Source: Ursus arctos (taxonomy: Eukaryota; Chordata; Mammalia; Carnivora; Ursidae). Taken from it: a stretch of DNA of 64,000 nt. Each line of letters opens with the position of its first letter. Position 1 is the stretch's first letter. This document shows positions 57,190-64,000 of the stretch, one piece after another. The notes below the pieces were generated by a model. The model saw only the letters and a list, made by a program, of their open reading frames with translations. It made no database searches and was not told the origin of the DNA. Position numbers and translations under genes: made by a program. The DNA is taken from contig NW_026622852.1 in NCBI RefSeq assembly GCF_023065955.2, positions 11,734,423-11,798,422 of the forward strand, read 5' to 3'.

Positions 57190-57425
57190 AGAGCTTACAC
57201 AGTGCCTACCAAATGCTGGGCACTGTGCTAAGTGCTCAGCACATGTTAGGTTATTAATATTTATGATGATCCTTTGGAGAAGGTATTATCCTTTTTCCCT
57301 ACACTACAGATGAGGAAATGAAGGCACAGAGAGGTTAGGTGGCTTCCAGGTCACTTAGCCAGGAAATACTGGAGCTGGTGTTTGAGTCTGGCTCCACAGT
57401 CCATGCTCTTAACCGCTAGGTGAAA
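57190..57425 (-). repeat. MIR SINE, antisense (near full length)
   Basis: Order: 'aatgctgggcactgtgctaagtgctcagcacatg', 'ggtattatcctttttccctacactacagatgaggaaatgaaggcacagagaggtta', 'gtttgagtctggctccacagtccatgctcttaaccgct'. It is a complete antisense MIR, among the best preserved here. Confidence 0.9.
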
Positions 57426-57759
57426 ACAGAGATGTGGGTACTGTCTAACCCCTTGGATTTTCTGTGATGTTATGACATAAGCTGTAGGGTGGGCTGACTT
57501 GGGTGTGTGTGTTGAAAGTCTCCTTCCCTTATCCTTATTCCATATGTAAAAACGAAGGCTAATTGACCAGTTATTGGGCCATGCAGTGTGTTAAAACACT
57601 GACTAGAAAGTGACTTTTTAGTAGGAGTGACTGCTAGCCCAGGGTAGTTATAGAACAGTGGCTGGAAAGGTGAGTTGAATAAAGGTGTGAATTTCGAGTG
57701 GTGGGAATTAAAATGAACCCATTGCTATTTTCTCTAGTGATACTGGATTAGATTTCGAA
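57426..57759. other. Unassigned DNA
   Basis: No gene or repeat is recognised. Confidence 0.4.
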
Positions 57760-59030
57760 TCTGAGATTTCCTGCACAGAACACAAAAACCATGAACTACA
57801 AAGAAAAAAGTGGTGAAATGGACTTTGTCAAAATTCATAACTTTGTATCTTTCAAAGAACATCTAGGGAAGCAAGCCATGGGCTTGGAGAAAATATCTGT
57901 AAAACATAAATCTGATAAAGGGCTTGTGTTCAGAACATATAAAAAACTTTTTGTATAATAGAACAACAACACAATAATAAGAAGATAGGCTACCCAATTA
58001 AAATTTGGGCAGAGGATTTGGAGAGGCATGTCATAAAAGAAGATACACAGATAACCAGTAAACATATGAAAGGGTACACATCATCACTGGCTGTCAGAGA
58101 AATGCATATTAAACCCTCTGGGAGATAGCCCTGCATACCCACTGGAATGGCCTAAGGCAAAAAGACTAATAATGCTGAGTGTTGGTGAGGATGTGGAGCA
58201 AAGAGAGCCCTTACATACTGCTGGTGGGAAGACAGACCGAACACAGTAAGGCACTGCCGATATTATAAAGTTAGACATACATTTGCCATGTAACTCAGCA
58301 GTCTAACGCCTTGGTGTTTGTCAAAGAGAAATGAAAACGTGTCCATACAGACTTTTCTGTGCTGTTCACGTACCATTCTTCAGAGGAGTACCAAACTAGA
58401 CACAAGCTAAATGTTGCATGTCTGTATTACGGAATGCTACTCAAAAATAAAAAGGAACAAAATATATGCAGATACATGCCAGACTTTAAGGACTCTTAAA
58501 AATTATACCAAGTGAGGGGCGCCTGGGTGGCTTAGTTGTTCAGTGTCGGCCTTCGGCTCAGGGCGTGATCCCAGGGTCCTGGGATCGAGCCCCGCGTCAG
58601 GTTCCCTGCTCCGCTGGGAGCCTGCTTCTTCCTCTCCCACTCCCCCTGCTTGTGTTGCCTCTCTCACTGTGTCTCTCTCTGTTCAATAAATAAATAAAAT
58701 CTTAAAAAAAAATTATACCAAGTGAAAGAGGCCAAAGTAGAAAGAATAAATATGGTCTGATTCCTTCTAATGAAAATCTCAAATTGGCAAAACTAGCACT
58801 AGGAAGCAGGTTGCATGTGCAGATTTTGGGGAGGTCGAATCGACTGCAAATGAGTACAGAGAAACCTTTCAGGGTGGCAGTATGGTTATAACTTGGATGT
58901 TCTGGAGCTTACAAAGTTGTGTACAGTTACAGGATCTGTCACCCTGTTCAATTAGAATTTTATTGTAATTATTTTAATTGTAATTAACTCAGGAAATTAC
59001 AAATTGTACCTCAAGAAAGTGAAAACATTT
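57760..59030 (+). mobile_element. Old L1 (L1M-type) 3' end, sense, split by a SINE
   Basis: Sense L1 landmarks: 'ggactttgtcaaaattcataactttgtatctttcaaagaacatc', 'gggcttgtgttcagaacatataaaaaac', 'aatttgggcagaggatttggagaggcatg', 'catcatcactggctgtcagagaaatgcatattaaa', 'acatactgctggtgggaagac', 'tattacggaatgctactcaaaa'. After the SINE it continues to a 3' UTR ending 'gaaattacaaattgtacctcaagaaag'. All frames are broken. Confidence 0.8.
58501..58725 (+). mobile_element. SINEC-type SINE with perfect 15-bp TSD, nested in L1
   Basis: The body at 58516-58710 begins ggggcgcctgggtggcttag, has a B box at gggatcgagcc, and ends caataaataaataaaatctt plus an A run. The perfect duplication aattataccaagtga is at 58501-58515 and 58711-58725. 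It mixes features of the young form (tgatccc, cttcttcctctccc) and of the common carnivore form (gggtcctgggatcgagccccgcgtcag). Confidence 0.95.
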
Positions 59031-59439
59031 AAAATACATATAGCCTCCTCTAACTTTTCTTATTTGCTTCTACCCATAAAAGCATTCTGCCATGTTTCTT
59101 AATTAAACATGGTAATAAAGGATTATTATTCTGGCATTTTATATTCTTATTCTTTTACTAGCCATTATGTGAGTAGAGAACTTGCAAAGAGGTGACTTTT
59201 TCTTATTTATTGTCTAAAAAAGTGTATTAATCCAATTTTCTGGCCCTTTATTTTTTTTTTCAAGAGCATTATTTCCACTCACTATTAAAAAGGGCAGGTT
59301 TAAGGGGAAGGGGGAGCAACAACGAAAGGACAGGTTTATGGTACACATTTTCTGTTTGGAACTATAGCTTGTACTTCACAATATTAAAGAACACTAACAA
59401 CATTTGTTGTTATTTTAAAATGCCTCTCTCAGCCGATTT
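59031..59439. other. Unassigned DNA
   Basis: No gene or repeat is recognised. Confidence 0.4.
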
Positions 59440-59620
59440 TCTCATTTGCGACCCCGGCCAAGCAGTGCCCGCCTTGCAGGGCTGCTAGGAACGTGGACGG
59501 AGACCATCCATCAGAGATAGTGGTCCCGAGCAGGGACATGGCTCTCCACGGGGCCGGTGGCTCTCCTGTGTTTCCCCACAATCTTTCTTACAGTTTTCTC
59601 GGAGCCGAGGCCTGAGAATA
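59440..59620. other. Short CpG-enriched patch
   Basis: About eleven CpGs by eye in 180 bp (for example gcgaccccggcc, cacggggccggtgg, tctcggagccgagg), inside otherwise AT-rich sequence. No exon, open frame or repeat identity was recognised. Confidence 0.4.
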
Positions 59621-60439
59621 TTTTGAAAGGTTTACTTGAAATGTTTATTTACTGTGACTATTTTAGTCATTTACTGTGTCCTTGAAATGAAGACCAAGTT
59701 ATACAAAGATTCAGTATCAGTTTTAACAGGATCAGTATCATAGAGACCTCGTAGAATATTTTTTTTTCTTTCAACATGTTCCCTAATGTAGCATAATAGT
59801 TAATAGCATAGGATTTTAACTTTTTCACTTAAATTCTAGGGAAGAATGTAAATATACAAAAGCTTGCCTTTAGAGATTGTCCAAATTTATGCATACATTT
59901 TAAGTAAAATAGTGGAATTGAATTTAGATATAGAATTATATGATCCTTTTTATGATAAAACGAAAATCTGTTTGGTTTTTACCTGTATGAGTTCATTTTT
60001 AAAAAATTTTTAAGCTTTTATAAAGGAGCCTTTTTAGGAGTAGATGCTGATGCTTTTATTAGTCTTCTAATGTTATAGTCTCTGTGCTGTGCTATTAAAA
60101 TTTCACCTTCTAACAGCCAGTGGTGTTTGCAAGCAAAGAGCTTTTCCAGTCCCTCTGAGATTAAGCTCAGTCACCATCTCCCCACTGCTCCTGGAGTGCA
60201 TGCCGCTTATGGTAGCAGGTGGGAGGAGAGATGTTTCTGTGAGATCAATCCATAAATGCTTCAAATTCAGATTCCTGTTTTCTTAGGATCTGAAGTTAAC
60301 AGGGCACAAGCTGCTTTTCTAAATTGACCTGTGAAATAAATTTGTTTTGAGAAAAGATGGAATGTTTTTTAATCACTAATCACGAACGTATTTTGTTTGT
60401 TTCTCCAGTGTGCGAAAACCCTATGTAAGATACTGTGGG
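59621..60439. other. Unassigned DNA
   Basis: No gene or repeat is recognised. Confidence 0.4.
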
Positions 60440-60685
60440 GAAAGACTAAAATGAATAATAGCTAACACTCAGCAAGTTCTCATTGTGTGCCAGATGCTAT
60501 GCTAAATGCTTTATGTGGGTGATTTCATTTAGTGTTTACAACAGCTCTCTGAAAGAGCTCTTGTTAGTTACACACACATGCACTCACGCACACACAACAC
60601 ACACACACACACACACACTTTATAATTTGAGGAAAGTGCTGCAAATGGTGGAACTGGGATTCAAATTCAGCCCACAGGGCTGGTG
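60440..60685 (-). repeat. MIR SINE, antisense, with a CA tract inside
   Basis: 'gaataatagctaacactcagcaagttctcattgtgtgccagatgctatgctaaatgctttatgtgggtgatttcattt', then a CA-rich expansion, then 'ttgaggaaagtgctgcaaatggtggaactgggattcaaattcagcccacagggctgg'. The MIR core has been replaced by the microsatellite. Confidence 0.8.
60570..60618. repeat. CA-rich microsatellite
   Basis: An interrupted (CA)n tract: acacacacatgcactcacgcacacacaacac followed by (AC)9. It lies inside an antisense MIR. Confidence 0.9.
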
Positions 60686-60689
60686 TTCT

Positions 60690-60905
60690 TAATTCTCCCC
60701 TTCCTCATCTGTAGGATGGGGATAACAAACTAGCATGTTGTGGGAGTTCAGTAAGTACTAAACGCACTTGGTATCATGTATAAGTACTTACTGCTAGCAG
60801 CTGTCAACAGCTACCATTGGATGGGATTGTAAAGATTAAATAGGAAATGTATATAAAGCACTTAGGACTCCTTGTGTCATGTAGGCACTCTAAAAGGCAT
60901 CCTTT
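60690..60905 (+). repeat. MIR SINE, sense
   Basis: 'cttaattctccccttcctcatctgtaggatggggataacaaactagc' followed by 'gattgtaaagattaaataggaaatgtatataaagcacttaggactcc' is sense MIR order with an internal insertion of about 80 bp. Confidence 0.65.
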
Positions 60906-60939
60906 TAAATTGGAACTTGAAAATTAACAAGGTTTCTAT

Positions 60940-61150
60940 ATATGGAGATCCGTGCTTGGGAGAGGGAACGTGATCAAGATTAGGGGAATGCATATACAAA
61001 GGTATTGAAGTGGGATTGAGGACCATCAAGTATTCAGTTTAGTTATATTAATGTACTGAGGAAGGATAAGAAGCTGGATAGCAATGGTAATTTGGGGCCA
61101 AATCATTAAAGATGAATGCCAGGCAAAGAAGTTTGCCCTTATCCTTTCTT
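60940..61150 (+). repeat. Ancient dispersed repeat 3' part, family not assigned
   Basis: 'agagggaacgtgatcaagattaggggaatgcatatacaaaggtattgaagtgg', 'aggaaggataagaagctggatagcaatggtaatttggggccaaatcattaaagatgaatgccaggcaaagaagtttgcccttatcc' is the 3' half of the family at 16606 and 56010. Confidence 0.5.
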
Positions 61151-63032
61151 AGGAAGGGCAGTATGCCTATTTAACTTGCTCAAAAATACACAATGTTTAT
61201 TTCTTAGCATTGCTAAATTAATTATTTAGACATTTGAGAAGGAGAATTCCCTTGGACTCTTTTCTTGTTGGTGTTGTTTAATGCATTCATTTTCCAAAAT
61301 GTGCTAAGATAGTGTCTTGATAGAATCAAAGCTGTTCTGAAAATGAACTGTTGGCTTCTTTCAAGTAGCTGCTTCGGGTTCTAAATTATTGTGTTGATGG
61401 ATTTCAGATATTGTCTCGAGTCTGTCTTTTGGTGTATCCATTATGTTCAAAAGAGTTTCCTGTGATAGTTTGGTTTCATTCAGGTTGAAGTGATGATAAC
61501 TCCTGGAAAGGGGCGACGATGTAGGTTACAAATGAGGACCCAGAAGCAAAGTATTGTGAACTGTTCATCACATCATCAGTCAACCCTTTTTCGGTTATGA
61601 CAATGAAATCTAGATACAAAAAGCGTGACTTCATCAAAGATTTTATTTTACTCTAGTTGTGTTTCCTCTGTTATATGATATGAAAGTGTGTGTTTAAAAA
61701 TAGATCTGTCAGTGTGGGCTTTTATGCTTTTTTCTCTTAACTCAAACATTCATTATAGTGTTCTGTAGGATACATTTTTAAAGGCAAAGTTATGACCATA
61801 TTTTGAATTTAACAACTCACTTTACCTCACTGCATTCTGATTTTGTGAAAAGGTCTCTGTTTTCAGTATGATTTAAATGAAACAATAATTAATAGTTGTA
61901 TGATAAAGCTAAATCTGTAAGTTACCAAATGTGTGATATTTATTTTTTATTCTTCCAAATGTGTGATATTTAGAAAGGCACTGGGGAATGCCATAAAACT
62001 TACCTTTTCTACTTCAAATGAAAAGTAAATTAGTTTTCTGTATGCCTATTGAACTTACGTAAGTGAGTTTGGCTCATTAGACTTAGCTCAAATGAGGCAA
62101 CACAACGTCTCTTTTAATAAAACTATATATAAGGCATCATTTCAGGCATAAGGAAAATAATGTTTCAGTTATTTTGAATAAAAAATGTATAATACTGTTT
62201 TTCCTAGAAAAGTCGAGGTACTTTTTCTGCTATGCTGGAATTCTGAGCAGATAAACATTTCAAACAAATTTGTTACACATCTCTTGTGAGAGAGAGAAAT
62301 GGGGAAGAGGAATCACAGTTAACAGTTTTATAAGTTTGTACCAAAACTGTATTTAATATATCCAGTGTTCCACCCGGAAAAAAATGTAGAATGACTCATA
62401 CTTTCAGTCTATCTAAAAGAAAAGCCTTCCTATATGGTAGTTTTTATTTAGTGTCCCACATATTTCTAATACATTGACAACAGCCTCTTCCTTGGAGAGA
62501 GTAAAATTGACTTTATCAGCTCTGACTAGAACATTAAAAACAAGTTGGGATGATTTTATTTTCATTCAGATTTTCAGTATCAGTTATGGAATAAAATATT
62601 GCATATGTATATTGATATAAAATACGTAAAGCATGATTACTGCCAGGATTTTTACTTAAACTAGAAATTAATGATATCCTTATAACAATTTGAAGTACAC
62701 AAAAGAACATGAGATCTGGCCTGGTATTTGAGGTGATATCTGCTTGATCTTTTATAGTCAACTAACTGAAATATATTTTTGTGAAATCATAGGTAAATGT
62801 TAATATAAAGATAAAGCAGGCCTGGTCCTATCTGGAATATATTAACACATGAAATTGCTCTTGAAAATTCTTTATTTTAAAGCCTTTAGGGCCTTTCCTC
62901 TATTCCCCCCCTTTACTGGTCAGGTCACCTTGATGTCCTAATTATAGGACCATAAGAAATCCCCCAGATCTGAATTCTGACACCCTATCACTGACCCCAG
63001 ACTTTTTCTCTGATTCTCCTCTTTCCCCTATT
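61151..63032. other. Unassigned DNA, AT-rich
   Basis: No gene or interspersed repeat is recognised. It contains an 18-bp direct repeat at 61925-61972. Confidence 0.4.
61925..61972. repeat. 18-bp direct repeat with 12-bp spacer
   Basis: ccaaatgtgtgatattta is present at 61925-61942 and 61955-61972, with ttttttattctt between the copies. Confidence 0.95.

Positions 63033-63083
<51 letters not shown>
63033..63083. repeat. (TG)n(AG)n compound microsatellite
   Basis: Eleven TG units (63033-63054) followed directly by about fourteen AG units (63055-63083). Confidence 0.97.
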
Positions 63084-63085
<2 letters not shown>

Positions 63086-63239
63086 ACATGTATTCTGTTT
63101 CTTGATTTTGGTTCTTTTTTTTTTCATAGCTTTTTATTGTTCTTACTTTCTATATACATAACTAATTTTAATGGGTTTTGCTTTATTTTCTTCCCCCCAA
63201 ATTTCTTAGCTATTAATTATTTTTCTTTCGTATTTATTT

Positions 63240-63890
63240 TTGGAATTAGTTGTCAAGCTCCTTCAAATTCCTGATAGGATTTTATAAGAAGGGCACTGAT
63301 GTTATAAATTCATTGTAGAGAAACTTGACATCTTCAAAGTGTCAACTCATCTCTTCCCATGAGCATCTTTTCTCTCCCAGTTACTCAGACTTTTATGTGC
63401 CCTGTAGGGTTTTGATGTTTTCTATTTGAGTCTTACACAGCCTGTGTTAGGTATTAATTGCTAGATATATTGTCTTTGTTGTTGTTACAATTAGTACATT
63501 GTTTTCCTATTTTCAGATTGATGATTGCAGTACAGAGGAGTACTTTGATTAATATATATTGGCTTTATACCTGACAATTTTTAGAGCTCTGCCATTAGTT
63601 CTCCGTCACCTTGTTATTCCCCTTTGTTTTACTTTTAGTGATCTGTGGGTGATGTATTCTTTTGGCTTTTGTCTCTAAAGAAGTCTTTATTTCACAAGGT
63701 ATTTTTTGCTGGGTAAAAAAATTTTAACTTGATGATTTTTTCCTTTTAACACTTGAATGATGTTGTTTTCATATTTCCTGTATTTTCTCATCTTTAATAT
63801 TGATATTAGTTGTTTTAAACTCTTATTCTCTCTGTTCCCTCACTCAGTTTTTCCTCTCTTATTCTGTCTTCACCTGGGTTTTGCCTTTTC
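63240..63890 (-). mobile_element. Old L1 ORF2 region, antisense (diverged)
   Basis: 'ttttgatgttttctatttgagtcttacacagcctgtgttaggtattaattgctagatatattgtctttgttgttgttac' and 'attttcagattgatgattgcagtacagaggagtactttgattaatatatattggctttatacctgacaatttttagagctctgccattagttct' follow the reverse complement of the L1 reverse-transcriptase region. The part after about 63610 is less certain. Confidence 0.5.
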
Positions 63891-63916
63891 TTATGGTGTG
63901 AGGCAGGGATCTTTGT

Positions 63917-63931
63917 CTTTCTTTCTTTTTT

Positions 63932-63974
<43 letters not shown>

Positions 63975-64000
63975 CTCTCTCTCTCTCTCTCTCTCTTTCT
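63917..64000. repeat. (CTTT)n(CT)n microsatellite at the window edge
   Basis: CTTT units run from 63917 to about 63974 and become CT units to 63996. It continues past the window, so its full length is unknown. Confidence 0.95.

Overview
The window looks like intronic or intergenic DNA from a caniform carnivore, most likely a bear-family (Ursidae) genome. The main evidence is at least thirteen copies of the carnivore tRNA-derived SINE (SINEC group: head gcgcctgggtggc, Pol III A and B boxes, tail aaataaataaaatctt). Seven of these are close to one young subfamily whose head reads cacagcggttaagcgtctgcc and whose body reads tgatcccggcgtt. From memory this is the ursid form; that is inference and was not searched. 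L1 elements, MIR, L2, MaLR LTRs and hAT-Charlie MITEs make up the rest of the recognisable sequence, a normal eutherian mix.

I found no host protein-coding gene, exon set, rRNA or functional tRNA gene that I can support. The longest open frames outside repeats are about 60-160 codons, lie on both strands, and show no family motif. The only frames with recognisable protein similarity are broken pieces of L1 ORF2, at 49.3-52.7 kb (+) and 33.1-34.0 kb (-). One frame at 4818-5144 is flagged as a weak candidate.

Layout: 1-8.6 kb has two MaLR-type LTRs (1362-2050 minus, 6246-7088 plus), each split by a SINE, plus four further SINEs. 9.9-18.6 kb is mostly ancient repeats (MIR, L2, L1M) and one L1 (14.3-15.3 kb) with a SINE inside it. 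18.6-33 kb is mostly unassigned sequence with MIR, MER5A and one old SINE; it includes a short CpG-rich patch with a 10-bp minisatellite at 24.0-24.24 kb. 33-44 kb has an antisense L1 3' half, a MER20-like MITE, old L1 pieces, MIRs and two very short L1 3' ends. 44.5-52.7 kb has three SINEs and a 3.3-kb L1 carrying a second tiny L1 3' end. 52.7-64 kb has MIR and MER5A copies, an older L1 with a SINE inside, an inverted MIR pair, microsatellites, and a (CTTT)n(CT)n tract running off the end.

Nothing here forms a pathway, and I see no novel biological system. The informative content is the insertion chronology: many target-site duplications (TSDs) can be read directly. There are also several low-repeat, homeodomain-site-rich stretches that could be conserved noncoding elements. 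Repeat family names come from recognising consensus sequence by eye; boundaries of the old elements are approximate.
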